A DNA stretch of 64,000 nt from contig CATLAK010000002.1 of NCBI GenBank assembly GCA_949878435.1, positions 124,001 to 188,000 on the forward strand. Reading direction: 5' to 3'. This document shows, piece after piece, positions 52,214 to 60,934 of the stretch. This DNA comes from an uncultured Lachnospiraceae bacterium (GTDB lineage Bacteria > Bacillota > Clostridia > Lachnospirales > Lachnospiraceae). The translations under genes were made by a program, and so were the position numbers. Every line of letters starts with the position of its first letter. The first letter of the stretch is position 1. The notes under the pieces were generated by a model. That model was not told the DNA's origin, did not search any database, and saw nothing but the letters and a program-made list of their open reading frames with translations.

Positions 52214-54667
52214 ATGCAGTCAGGTGGTTTTACGGATAAAGCAAAAGCAGCATTGTCACTTGCAGAAAAGACCGCGTCCAGAATGCGGGCAGGATATGTG
52301 GGAACGGAGCATATTCTGGTCGGACTGCTTAAGGAAGGCACGGGGGTAGCATTCAAAGTCTTAAAAGAAAACGGGGCTGATGAAAATAAGATTATAGAAA
52401 TGATACAGGAACTGATCATGCCGGAGGCAGTGGTCACGATCAAAGAGCGCGAGGGGGCGTCCCCCAGAGCAAAAGCAGTGCTCGATGAGGCGCACAGGCA
52501 GGCAGACCGTTTCGGGGCAGACAAGACGGGAACAGAACACATTCTCCTTGCGCTTTTGAAAGAAGGAGAAAATGTAGCCGTCCGTCTGCTCAATACCATG
52601 GGAATATCGGTGCAGAAGCTTTATGTGGATACGCTGATCGCCATGGGAGAAGATGGAAACCTGTATAAAGAGGATTTAGGGAAAAAGCAGAACCGGAAGA
52701 GCAAGCAGACCTCTACCTTAGAGCAGTACAGCAGGGATCTTACTGCGCTTGCCGCCGCAGGAAGACTAGACCCGGTAGTGGGAAGGGAAAATGAGATCAA
52801 GCGGGTGATTGAGATCTTAAGCCGCAGAACGAAGAACAATCCCTGCCTGATCGGGGAGCCGGGGGTAGGCAAGACGGCGGTGGTAGAAGGGCTGGCGCTT
52901 CGCATCGTGGCGGGGGAAGTGCCCTTTACCGTGCAGAATAAAAGGCTTTTGACGCTGGATTTATCCGGCATGGTGGCAGGTTCTAAATACCGGGGAGAAT
53001 TTGAAGAAAGGATCAAGAGGGTGATCCGGGAAGTTCAGGAGGACGGAAATGTCATCCTATTTCTGGATGAGATGCATACCATCATCGGCGCAGGCGGCGC
53101 GGAGGGCGCCATCGATGCGTCCAACATTTTAAAGCCTTCGCTTGCGAGGGGAGAACTGCAGCTGATTGGCGCCACCACAGTGGCGGAATACCACAAATAT
53201 GTGGAGAAGGATGCCGCCTTAGAGAGACGTTTCCAGTCCGTCTACGTAGAAGAGCCTACCATAGAAGAGGCGGTGGAGATTTTGGCGGGAGTAGCGCCTA
53301 AATATGAGGAGCACCACAAGGTCACCATCACCAAAGAAGCGATTCTGGCGGCGGTGCAATTGTCAGAGCGCTATATCAACGACCGGAATCTGCCGGATAA
53401 GGCGATTGATTTGATCGATGAGGCGGCTGCCGGAGTCCGGTTAAGGGGCATGCATACGCCGGAAAACTTAAAAGAAATGTTAGAACGCATTCAGGAAATG
53501 GATCAGGAGATCGAGAAGCATCTTAAAACCAGAAAGTTAGAAGAAGCAGCCGCTATCCGCAAGGAGCAGGAAAAGCTGATTAAGAAGTTCGAGCGCACCA
53601 AGGAAAGGAACCGCCAGAAACAATCGGAAAGCAGCTTTTCTATCGGCGCGAACGAGATTGCAGAGGTGGTTTCCTCATGGACCAAGGTTCCGGTAAAGAA
53701 GCTGACAGAAAAGGAGAGCGAACGGCTGTTAAGGCTTGAGAAGGTTCTTCATAAGCGTGTGATCGGGCAGAAGGATGCGGTCAGCGCCGTTTCACGGGCA
53801 ATCAGGCGCGGCAGAGTGGGATTGCAGGATCCCAACCGCCCAATCGGTTCCTTTTTATTCTTAGGACCTACCGGCGTGGGAAAGACGGAATTGAGCAAAG
53901 CCTTGGCGGAAGCCATGTTCGGCTCGGAAAATGCCCTGATCAGGGTAGATATGTCGGAATACATGGAGGGGCACTCGGTATCAAAGATGATTGGTTCGCC
54001 TCCGGGATATGTGGGATTTGAGGAAGGCGGTCAGCTCAGCGAAAAGATAAGGAAGAATCCATATTCTGTGGTTCTGTTCGACGAGATCGAGAAGGCGCAC
54101 CCGGATGTGTTCAATGTGCTTCTTCAGGTGCTGGATGACGGTCATATCACAGATTCCAAGGGGCGGAAGGTGAGTTTTAAGAATACCATCCTTATTATGA
54201 CTTCCAACGCCGGCGCGCAGAGGATCATAGCGCCGAAAAATCTGGGATTTTCCATGGACAGCACCAGGGAACAGGATTATGAGAAGATGAAAGCCGGCGT
54301 GATGGAAGAGGTGAAGAAGATCTTTAAGCCGGAATTTATCAATCGGATCGACGAGATCATGGTATTCCAGCCTTTGGATAAAAAGGAAATGCATGAGATT
54401 ATGAATCTTTTGTGCGACAATCTGGTCAGCAGATGCAAGAAGCAGATGCAGATAAGGCTCCTTGTAAGCAATGCTTTGAAGGAACACATCGTCACTAAAT
54501 ACGCGGATGACAAGATGGGAGCGAGACCTTTAAAGAGGGCGCTTCAGAGCGTGGTGGAGGACAGACTTGCAGAGGAAATACTATCCGGCAGGGTGAAGGC
54601 TGGGGATGCCGTCACCGCAGGCTTCCGCAAGGAACAGGTGGTATTTGATGTGAAAATGAAACAATAA
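52214..54667 (+). CDS. clpC: ATP-dependent Clp protease ATP-binding subunit ClpC
   Basis: AAA+ unfoldase that feeds ClpP and helps stress tolerance. 817 residues: two Clp-N repeats (about 1-145), AAA module 1 with Walker [10 protein letters not shown] (K220), a linker with an UVR-like coil ([13 protein letters not shown], about 435), AAA module 2 with GPTGVGKTE (K557), and a C-terminal ClpB-D2 region. GGAGG is eight bases before the ATG. In many Firmicutes clpC sits in a ctsR-mcsA-mcsB operon; here a GntR gene precedes it instead. Confidence 0.95.
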   Translation: MQSGGFTDKAKAALSLAEKTASRMRAGYVGTEHILVGLLKEGTGVAFKVLKENGADENKIIEMIQELIMPEAVVTIKEREGASPRAKAVLDEAHRQADRFGADKTGTEHILLALLKEGENVAVRLLNTMGISVQKLYVDTLIAMGEDGNLYKEDLGKKQNRKSKQTSTLEQYSRDLTALAAAGRLDPVVGRENEIKRVIEILSRRTKNNPCLIGEPGVGKTAVVEGLALRIVAGEVPFTVQNKRLLTLDLSGMVAGSKYRGEFEERIKRVIREVQEDGNVILFLDEMHTIIGAGGAEGAIDASNILKPSLARGELQLIGATTVAEYHKYVEKDAALERRFQSVYVEEPTIEEAVEILAGVAPKYEEHHKVTITKEAILAAVQLSERYINDRNLPDKAIDLIDEAAAGVRLRGMHTPENLKEMLERIQEMDQEIEKHLKTRKLEEAAAIRKEQEKLIKKFERTKERNRQKQSESSFSIGANEIAEVVSSWTKVPVKKLTEKESERLLRLEKVLHKRVIGQKDAVSAVSRAIRRGRVGLQDPNRPIGSFLFLGPTGVGKTELSKALAEAMFGSENALIRVDMSEYMEGHSVSKMIGSPPGYVGFEEGGQLSEKIRKNPYSVVLFDEIEKAHPDVFNVLLQVLDDGHITDSKGRKVSFKNTILIMTSNAGAQRIIAPKNLGFSMDSTREQDYEKMKAGVMEEVKKIFKPEFINRIDEIMVFQPLDKKEMHEIMNLLCDNLVSRCKKQMQIRLLVSNALKEHIVTKYADDKMGARPLKRALQSVVEDRLAEEILSGRVKAGDAVTAGFRKEQVVFDVKMKQ

Positions 54668-54777
54668 AATTTAATTGTTTTTTGCAAATTTTTTGGTAGA
54701 TATCTATACAAAAATATATTATACTGTCATTAACCTTGAGGGTAAGATAAATGACACGAGCAGGAGGACATAAGAAA

Positions 54778-55188
54778 ATGGCTGTTGTAGAGGAATTAAT
54801 TCGTAAGGAAGCAGACGGAACTGTCAGTTTCGGCAATCATGTGCTTAAGGATAAAGCCAAACTGGAGGATTTCGAGCACTGCGGAGATCTGTATAAGGTT
54901 AAAACCTACAAAACAATGACCAGATTAGAGAGAAACGGAATGTTTGTCTACGAATCCGTGCCGGGAACCAGTGTTTTCCATTTTAAGGAGACTGCAGACG
55001 AGATCAGCTTTAAAGTGGAGGGCGATGAGGACGCCCAGATTACCATAGGGCTTGAGGAAGACACGGAGTATGAAGTTTTTGTCAACGGAGAGAGTATTGG
55101 TAAGATGAAGACGAACTTGAGCGGCAAGCTTAATATCAGCGCACTGCTTGCGCAGGCAGGGGAAGTTGGCATTACCATTACCAAATAA
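54778..55188 (+). CDS. Conserved hypothetical protein (136 residues)
   Basis: A beta-rich protein starting MAVVEELIRKEADGTVSFGN, with the repeating motif EEDTEYEVFVNGESIGKMKT near the end. Similar short proteins in Clostridia are sometimes labelled endosialidase, which nothing here supports. GGAGG is 10 bases before the ATG. It is followed by a strong terminator. Function unknown. Confidence 0.65.
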   Translation: MAVVEELIRKEADGTVSFGNHVLKDKAKLEDFEHCGDLYKVKTYKTMTRLERNGMFVYESVPGTSVFHFKETADEISFKVEGDEDAQITIGLEEDTEYEVFVNGESIGKMKTNLSGKLNISALLAQAGEVGITITK

Positions 55189-55212
55189 GAGCTTTAAATT
55201 GATAAGAATAAG

Positions 55213-55250
55213 AAAGCTGCTGCAAAAGGAAATTTTTTGCAGCAGCTTTT
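55213..55250. terminator. Strong Rho-independent terminator
   Basis: AAAGCTGCTGCAAAA pairs with TTTTGCAGCAGCTTT, with GGAAA in the loop region and T-runs on both sides. Lies between the 136-residue gene and radA. Confidence 0.88.
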
Positions 55251-55295
55251 GCACGATATATTTAAGCTGTTTTGGAGAAGATAAGGAGAAGATGC

Positions 55296-56660
55296 ATGGC
55301 AAAAGGAAAAAATGCGGTTGTCTTTTTCTGCCAAGAGTGCGGATATGAGTCCAGCAAATGGATGGGACAGTGTCCGGGCTGCAGGCAGTGGAATACTTTT
55401 GTGGAAGAAAGTGTGCCGGTAAGGGCGGCAGGAGGGAGTTCACCGTCAGGGCAGACAAAGAACAGACCTTCGCCGCTTTCAGAAATTTCTTTAGAAGAGG
55501 AGGACAGGATCAGCACCCGCATGTCGGAGCTGGACCGGGTGTTGGGCGGCGGTCTTGTTGCAGGCTCTCTCACTTTAGTGGGAGGAGACCCTGGTATCGG
55601 AAAATCCACCCTGCTTTTACAGGTGTGCAGGAATCTGGCAGAGGACGAAAAGGAAGTACTTTATGTCTCCGGCGAGGAATCCTTAAAGCAGATCAAGATA
55701 CGTGCCAACCGCATAGGGGATTTTAATGCGCACTTAAAGCTGCTGTGTGAAACCAGTTTAGATTCGATAGAGGAGAACATACGCCGGACCGGACCTGATG
55801 TGGTGGTGATCGATTCTATTCAGACCATGTATAGGGAAAGTGTGTCCTCGGCGCCGGGCAGCGTCACTCAGGTGAGGGAGGCGACGAGTGTGCTTTTGCA
55901 GCTTGCAAAGGGACTGAACATTTCTATTTTTATCGTAGGGCATGTGACCAAGGAGGGAACGGTGGCAGGACCCCGCGTGCTGGAGCATATGGTAGATACG
56001 GTACTGTACTTTGAGGGAGACAGGCATGCATCTTACCGGATCTTAAGGGGAGTCAAGAACCGCTTCGGTTCCACCAATGAGATTGGAGTTTTTGAGATGG
56101 AATCGGCGGGGCTTAAGGAAGTGCTCAATCCTTCTGAGTTTATGCTCAGCGGCAAGCCGGAGGATGCAAACGGCTCTATCGTAGTCTGTTCCATGGAGGG
56201 AACCCGTCCCATGCTGATCGAGGTGCAGGCGCTGGTGTGCCATTCCAACTTCGGCATTCCAAGGCGGCAGACCATTGGGACGGACTTCAACAGGGTGAAT
56301 CTCCTGATCGCGGTACTGGAAAAGCGGCTGGGGCTTTCTCTAGGCAGCTGTGATGCCTATGTCAATATCGCAGGCGGAATCAAGATACAGGAGCCTGCCA
56401 TCGATTTGGGAATCGCCATGGCGGTGGTGTCCAGTTTTAAAAATAAGACCATCGACAATAAGCTGATTGCAATAGGTGAGGTGGGACTCAGCGGTGAAGT
56501 GCGGGGGGTGAGCATGATACAGGCAAGAATCCAGGAGGCGGCAAAACTTGGATTTACGACTTGTGTCATTCCCTATGTATGCATGGAGAGTGTAAAAGAA
56601 GTGGCAGGAATCAAGGTGATAGGCGTAAAAAGCGTGAAGGAAGCCATCCAGCTTTTATGA
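55296..56660 (+). CDS. radA: DNA repair protein RadA
   Basis: Branch-migration ATPase of recombinational repair; 454 residues. Cys4 zinc motif (C12, C15, C26, C29), Walker A GGDPGIGKST (K103), the RadA-specific KNRFGSTNE motif, and a C-terminal Lon-protease-like domain (about 280-454) without an obvious catalytic serine-lysine pair. AAGGAG is seven bases before the ATG at 55296; the ATG at 55292 is out of frame. Confidence 0.95.
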   Translation: MAKGKNAVVFFCQECGYESSKWMGQCPGCRQWNTFVEESVPVRAAGGSSPSGQTKNRPSPLSEISLEEEDRISTRMSELDRVLGGGLVAGSLTLVGGDPGIGKSTLLLQVCRNLAEDEKEVLYVSGEESLKQIKIRANRIGDFNAHLKLLCETSLDSIEENIRRTGPDVVVIDSIQTMYRESVSSAPGSVTQVREATSVLLQLAKGLNISIFIVGHVTKEGTVAGPRVLEHMVDTVLYFEGDRHASYRILRGVKNRFGSTNEIGVFEMESAGLKEVLNPSEFMLSGKPEDANGSIVVCSMEGTRPMLIEVQALVCHSNFGIPRRQTIGTDFNRVNLLIAVLEKRLGLSLGSCDAYVNIAGGIKIQEPAIDLGIAMAVVSSFKNKTIDNKLIAIGEVGLSGEVRGVSMIQARIQEAAKLGFTTCVIPYVCMESVKEVAGIKVIGVKSVKEAIQLL

Positions 56661-56785
56661 CAAATATATGACAAATTTTACAAAATAATAAAATCTTGTG
56701 TTCAAATGTGAAGGTTCATGGTAAAATATAACAGGATTTTGTCAAAAGAGAAGTTTTACCTTACGTATTTACATGCGGGAAAGGC

Positions 56786-57880
56786 ATGGGTATAAAGATG
56801 GATAAGAAAAAATGGATGAAGCATATTCCATTGTTTATTCTGGAATTTATCGTACTGGCAGCGGCGGCAGGCGTTCTCTATTTTACCCTTCGCGCCACGG
56901 ACAGTAAAGGCGGGGCTGTAAAGGACAACCTGGACGAAGAAAATATTGCCGTCAACGAGGAAGTAAAGGAGATGGTGACGCAGCCTGCCGAGGAAGGCAG
57001 TGATCACAAGTACACAGGTGTTTTCAACGTGGCGTTTTTTGGTGTGGATGCAAGGGACGGCAGCCTTGGAAGAGGTAACAGAAGCGATACGATCATGGTC
57101 TGCTCAATCAATATGGATACCCATGAGGTGCGTCTTGTGTCTATATACAGAGATACCTATCTCAATCTTGGAAATGATTCCTATGGCAAGTGTAATAAGG
57201 CATACGCGCTGGGAGGACCGGAGCAGGCAATCGGCATGATCAACATGAATACGGATCTGTATATCACCGATTATATTACGGTGGGGTTCGAGGGACTTAT
57301 GAAGGCGGTGGATGCTTTGGGCGGTATTGAAATGAATCTTACAGAGACAGAGATCATTCATTTGAACAATTACCAGAGCACCATGGCAGCAGAGATGGGA
57401 ATCGATTATACGCCGGTGAAAGAACCAGGCAGACAGGTGCTTAATGGTTTGCAGGCAACTGCATACTGCAGGATCCGCTATGGCGGCGGGGATGATTTCA
57501 GGCGTGCCCAGCGGCAGAGGGACGTGCTGGTCGCCATGATGGAAAAAGGGAAAAAGGCTTCTCTTGGAGAGCTGACGGAGGCTATATATGGGGTTCTGCC
57601 AAGCGTGCGGACATCCCTTGATGTGGAGGATTTCCTTCCCCTTATTGGCATGATCGGTGATTATAAGGTGACGGTCAGCGACGGATTCCCTTTTGAGGAT
57701 ATGAGAAACGGAGGGACCATTGGAACGGAAGGGTCCTGTGTGATTGCCACTTCTTTGGAGGAAAATGTGGTCAGACTGCATGAGGTTCTTTATGATCAGA
57801 AGAATTATGAGCCCTCTAAGGAAGTAAAAGAGTTCAGTGAAGTCGTTGAAAAGGACACGAAAGATTATCTTCAATATTAG
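56786..57880 (+). CDS. LytR-CpsA-Psr (LCP) family wall-polymer ligase
   Basis: Attaches phosphate-linked polymers (teichoic acid or capsule type) to peptidoglycan on the outer face of the membrane. 364 residues with one N-terminal membrane helix (LFILEFIVLAAAAGVLYF) and the LCP domain: NVAFFGVDAR, NRSDTIMVCSIN, VSIYRDTYL and the arginine-rich RRAQRQRDVL. GGGAAAGG precedes the ATG at 56786; 56798 is an alternative. Confidence 0.9.
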   Translation: MGIKMDKKKWMKHIPLFILEFIVLAAAAGVLYFTLRATDSKGGAVKDNLDEENIAVNEEVKEMVTQPAEEGSDHKYTGVFNVAFFGVDARDGSLGRGNRSDTIMVCSINMDTHEVRLVSIYRDTYLNLGNDSYGKCNKAYALGGPEQAIGMINMNTDLYITDYITVGFEGLMKAVDALGGIEMNLTETEIIHLNNYQSTMAAEMGIDYTPVKEPGRQVLNGLQATAYCRIRYGGGDDFRRAQRQRDVLVAMMEKGKKASLGELTEAIYGVLPSVRTSLDVEDFLPLIGMIGDYKVTVSDGFPFEDMRNGGTIGTEGSCVIATSLEENVVRLHEVLYDQKNYEPSKEVKEFSEVVEKDTKDYLQY

Positions 57881-57891
57881 ACAAAAAATGA

Positions 57892-57921
57892 TTGACATAT
57901 AACAGCGGCATAAGGTATAAT
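57892..57921 (+). promoter_or_regulatory. Strong promoter of tRNA-Trp
   Basis: Perfect TTGACA (57892-57897) and TATAAT (57916-57921) with an 18-base spacer, 27 bases before the tRNA. Confidence 0.85.
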
Positions 57922-57948
57922 ACCATTTGGCGGCTCTAGGGTCGCTAT

Positions 57949-58019
57949 AGGGGCATAGTTCAAAGGTAGAACAGCGGTCTCCAAAACCGTCGATGTGGGT
58001 TCGATTCCTACTGCCCCTG
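57949..58019 (+). tRNA. tRNA-Trp (anticodon CCA)
   Basis: A full cloverleaf of 71 bases. The acceptor AGGGGCA (57949-57955) pairs with TGCCCCT (58012-58018). The anticodon loop CTCCAAA carries CCA between GCGGT and ACCGT, and the T arm contains GGTTCGATTCC. No encoded CCA tail. A terminator follows at once. Confidence 0.96.
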
Positions 58020-58021
58020 CT

Positions 58022-58060
58022 AAAAAGTACCGGATTCTATTTCAGAACCGGTACTTTTTT
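58022..58060. terminator. Bidirectional terminator shared by tRNA-Trp and lacI
   Basis: AAAAAGTACCGG pairs with CCGGTACTTTTT across an A/T-rich loop. It works for the tRNA on the plus strand and, because the lacI stop codon (58037-58039) lies in the loop, it also contains the last codons of lacI on the minus strand. Confidence 0.88.
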
Positions 58061-59044
58061 GATGTCAGTGGATTCCCGAATGATAAACTGGGGACGCAGG
58101 AGCATCTTGTTTATGGACACATGGTTCATTAAACTGTGCAGCGCAGCATAACCGCATTTGCCAAGTTCAATCCGCTCCTGCCGGATGGTAGTAAGGGCAG
58201 GAGAAGCCTTTGCAGAGCAGGGAAGGTCGTCAAATCCAATGACGCTCACATCCTCCGGAACCCGGAAACCGAGCGCCTGACATTCTTTCATTACACCGTA
58301 GGCGATCAGGTCGTTGCCGCATACGATGGCGGTTGCTCCCTTGGATAAAAAAGAAGAGACAAAGTAGCTGGCGGACTCGGCAACATAGTAGCCGTTTGCC
58401 ACCATACCCTTCATCACGGGAAGCTGGTGGGCAGTCATGCTGTCGTAGAAGGCCTGCTGTCTGTGTTCTGTAATCATAGAATGCAGGGAACCATTTAAAA
58501 AAGCGATTTTCTTATGGTTCAGCGACACCAGATGATCGATGGCGGCATCTATGCCTTCAAAACTGTCTGTTCCGATGTAAGCCACATTGGGATTTTTTTT
58601 AATATAATTGTCGAAAAGAACGGTGGCGATACCGGTGTCTTCTAACTGTGCCATCCATTCATCCTGCAGGGCGAAACCTACTAAAAATGCACCGGAATAC
58701 CCTTTCTTGAGCATATAAGTATCATATTTTTCCCGCAGCTGGAAAGAGGGGGTGACGGGGAAGATATCGATATCCCAGTTGTCCCGGTAAGCGGCCTGCT
58801 TAAATCCGAGAATAATGTCATATCCAAAGTGCTCAGGAGACGCATAATCCATGTTTTCTATAAAAATACAAAGTTTTTTGTGCTCTTCCTTTTTCATTTT
58901 TTTGGTGGTATATCCCATTTCCACTGCGGTATCCAGTACCGTCTGACGGAGCTCTTCGCTGATATCGCTTGCACCGTTGAGCCCCTTTGAGACGGTGCTG
59001 ATGGAAATGCCAAGTTTGTTTGCAATGTCTTTTATTCTAGCCAT
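58037..59044 (-). CDS. LacI-family regulator of the maltodextrin locus
   Basis: A 335-residue repressor with the N-terminal LacI helix-turn-helix (ARIKDIANKLGISISTVSKG) and a periplasmic-binding-protein-like effector domain (AFLVGFALQDEWM, TAIVCGNDLIAYGVMKECQA, VIGFDDLPCSAKASPALTTI). It is transcribed away from malQ, a layout usual for MalR-type control of starch/maltodextrin genes. The likely targets are the ACGAAAGTTT repeats in front of malQ and a palindrome before the binding-protein gene. Confidence 0.9.
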   Translation of the reverse strand: MARIKDIANKLGISISTVSKGLNGASDISEELRQTVLDTAVEMGYTTKKMKKEEHKKLCIFIENMDYASPEHFGYDIILGFKQAAYRDNWDIDIFPVTPSFQLREKYDTYMLKKGYSGAFLVGFALQDEWMAQLEDTGIATVLFDNYIKKNPNVAYIGTDSFEGIDAAIDHLVSLNHKKIAFLNGSLHSMITEHRQQAFYDSMTAHQLPVMKGMVANGYYVAESASYFVSSFLSKGATAIVCGNDLIAYGVMKECQALGFRVPEDVSVIGFDDLPCSAKASPALTTIRQERIELGKCGYAALHSLMNHVSINKMLLRPQFIIRESTDIKKVPVLK

Positions 59045-59093
59045 AAATTTTCCGTACCTTTATCCTAATTGTTCTACTTTTTACAACAAAATC

Positions 59094-59123
59094 AGTATAG
59101 CGTAAATCAAAGGGACTTTGCAA
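59094..59123 (-). promoter_or_regulatory. Promoter of lacI
   Basis: On the minus strand: TTGCAA at 59118-59123 and TATACT (plus-strand AGTATA, 59094-59099) with an 18-base spacer, about 50 bases before the lacI start codon. Confidence 0.6.
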
Positions 59124-59232
59124 CACATAAATCTTTTTGTATGGATATTCCAATTTTATTTGTGATTATATACAAAAACTAATTAAATAAATCGACATAA
59201 ATGTAGAAAGTAAAGTACTTTTTATGAAACTG

Positions 59233-59261
59233 TTGACAAAAAATGGACAGAGTGCTAAATT
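59233..59261 (+). promoter_or_regulatory. Promoter of malQ
   Basis: Perfect TTGACA (59233-59238) and TAAATT (59256-59261), 17-base spacer, in the divergent lacI/malQ region. Confidence 0.7.
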
Positions 59262-59273
59262 ATAACCATCAAA

Positions 59274-59293
59274 ACGAAAGTTTACGAAAGTTT
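59274..59293. promoter_or_regulatory. Tandem ACGAAAGTTT repeat, candidate LacI-type operator
   Basis: Two exact 10-base copies side by side (59274-59283 and 59284-59293), one helical turn apart, starting 12 bases after the -10 box. A repressor bound here would block transcription start or early elongation of malQ. Which protein binds is inferred from the divergent lacI gene. Confidence 0.5.
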
Positions 59294-59312
59294 TGTGAGG
59301 AGGGCAAGGGAA

Positions 59313-60803
59313 GTGAAAGACAGCAGAATGGACAGAGGCGCCGGTATTTTATTGGCGGTCACCAGTCTTCCGTCGCCGTATGGCATCGGCACTATGGGAA
59401 AGGAAGCTTTCAGATTCGTGGATATGCTGACTGATCTTCGCCAGAAATACTGGCAGGTGCTTCCAATCGGTCCTACCAGCTTCGGAGACAGCCCTTACCA
59501 GTCTTTTTCTGCTTTTGCAGGAAATCCGTATCTCATCGATTTAGACATCCTGATAGAAGAAGGTCTTTTAAAACAGGAAGAAGTGGATGGATATAACTGG
59601 GGCGGAAGAAAAGACGATGTTGATTACGCTTTGATTTATACAAATAGATTTAAAGTTCTTAAGAGTGCCTTTAGCAGATTTGATGTGAAAAAGGATGCTT
59701 TTAAGAAGTTCTGCAAGGATAATAAAGAATGGCTTGAAGATTACAGCCTTTATATGGCAGTTAAAAATGAAAAGGGCGGCAGCGAGTGGCTTTCCTGGGA
59801 AGAGGGACTTAAGAACCGGGATGCAGATACGCTGGCAGCGTATAGGGAGAAATTAAGGGAACAGATTCTTTTCTGGATGTTCCTGCAGTACAAATTTTTT
59901 GAGCAGTGGAAAGCGCTGAAAACCTACGCCAATGAACACGGAATCAAGATTATCGGGGATATTCCCCTCTATATTGCCCTTGACAGTGCGGATGTGTGGG
60001 CGGATCGGGGGCAGTTTAAGCTGGACGAAGAAGGGAGACCGTCAGAGGTTGCCGGATGCCCTCCGGATGATTTTTCAGATGATGGTCAGAAATGGGGAAA
60101 CCCCTTATATGACTGGGAGAAGATGGAGGCGGAAGGCTTTGGATGGTGGAAGAAGCGTATTGCCGCCAACGGCAGGATTTTTGATATCATCAGGATCGAT
60201 CATTTTATAGGGGTGGCAAAGTACTATAGCATTCCTGCGCAGGACGAGAATGCAAGAGGCGGCAGATGGAATAAAGGTCCCGGCAAAAAACTCACCGATA
60301 TGATCGAGAATACGCTTGGAAAGAACCGCATCATTGCGGAAGACTTGGGAGTGGCGGTTCCGGCGGTTAAAAAGCTTCTCGCGAAGACCGGATGGCCGGG
60401 GATGAAGATTTTGCTGTTTGCGTTCGACGGGAATACGGCAAATGAGCATCTTCCCCACAATTATGAGGACGGTAATCTGGTGGTATATGCCGGAACCCAT
60501 GATAATGAAACGATAACGGGTTATTTCAGGGATAAGACGGAATATGAACTTGCCTATCTGTATGAATATTTAAATATCAAAAGGAAAGACGACATTCCGG
60601 ATGCCATCATCCGGGCAGCATATGCCAGCGTGGCGGATATCGCCATCATGCAGATGCAGGATCTCTTGAAGCTGGGAAATGAAACGAGAATGAACTTCCC
60701 ATCCACCGTGGGCTGCAATTGGCGCTGGCGGACGCTTAAGGGGAGTCTTGACGAGGAGAGGCGTACGTGGCTTAGGACCATGACACTCTTGTATAGACGA
60801 TAA
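59313..60803 (+). CDS. malQ: 4-alpha-glucanotransferase (amylomaltase)
   Basis: Transfers glucan chains between maltodextrins, preparing them for phosphorylase; cytoplasmic, glycoside hydrolase family 77. 496 residues with GILLAVTSLPSPYGIGTMG, WQVLPIGPTSFGDSPYQSFS, GDIPLYIALDSADVWA, the nucleophile region IRIDHFIGVAKYYSIP, acid/base IIAEDLGVAVP, and YAGTHDNETITGYF. The GTG at 59313 is chosen because AGGAGGG is eight bases upstream; the ATG at 59328 lacks a good site. Confidence 0.95.
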   Translation: MKDSRMDRGAGILLAVTSLPSPYGIGTMGKEAFRFVDMLTDLRQKYWQVLPIGPTSFGDSPYQSFSAFAGNPYLIDLDILIEEGLLKQEEVDGYNWGGRKDDVDYALIYTNRFKVLKSAFSRFDVKKDAFKKFCKDNKEWLEDYSLYMAVKNEKGGSEWLSWEEGLKNRDADTLAAYREKLREQILFWMFLQYKFFEQWKALKTYANEHGIKIIGDIPLYIALDSADVWADRGQFKLDEEGRPSEVAGCPPDDFSDDGQKWGNPLYDWEKMEAEGFGWWKKRIAANGRIFDIIRIDHFIGVAKYYSIPAQDENARGGRWNKGPGKKLTDMIENTLGKNRIIAEDLGVAVPAVKKLLAKTGWPGMKILLFAFDGNTANEHLPHNYEDGNLVVYAGTHDNETITGYFRDKTEYELAYLYEYLNIKRKDDIPDAIIRAAYASVADIAIMQMQDLLKLGNETRMNFPSTVGCNWRWRTLKGSLDEERRTWLRTMTLLYRR

Positions 60804-60831
60804 AAACATGTTAAAATATAGACATGTTTTT
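60802..60831 (+). terminator. Terminator after malQ
   Basis: AAAAACATGT (60802-60811) and ACATGTTTTT (60822-60831) form a 10-bp stem with a 10-base loop, ending in a T-run. The first base pairs overlap the malQ stop codon. It separates malQ from the transporter genes. Confidence 0.8.
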
Positions 60832-60866
60832 AATGACTTAGTATTTTTAGATATGAAATGTGGAAA

Positions 60867-60885
60867 CACAAACATTATGTTTGTG
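60867..60885. promoter_or_regulatory. 19-bp palindrome upstream of the binding-protein gene
   Basis: CACAAACAT (60867-60875), one T, then ATGTTTGTG (60877-60885). It stands 49 bases before the start codon in the promoter region of the transporter operon, a plausible repressor site. It differs from the malQ repeat, so the same LacI protein may or may not bind it. Confidence 0.5.
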
Positions 60886-60934
60886 ACGCATTTTATATAA
60901 ATTTAATCAAATCCAAAAAGGAGAGGAAAGAATT

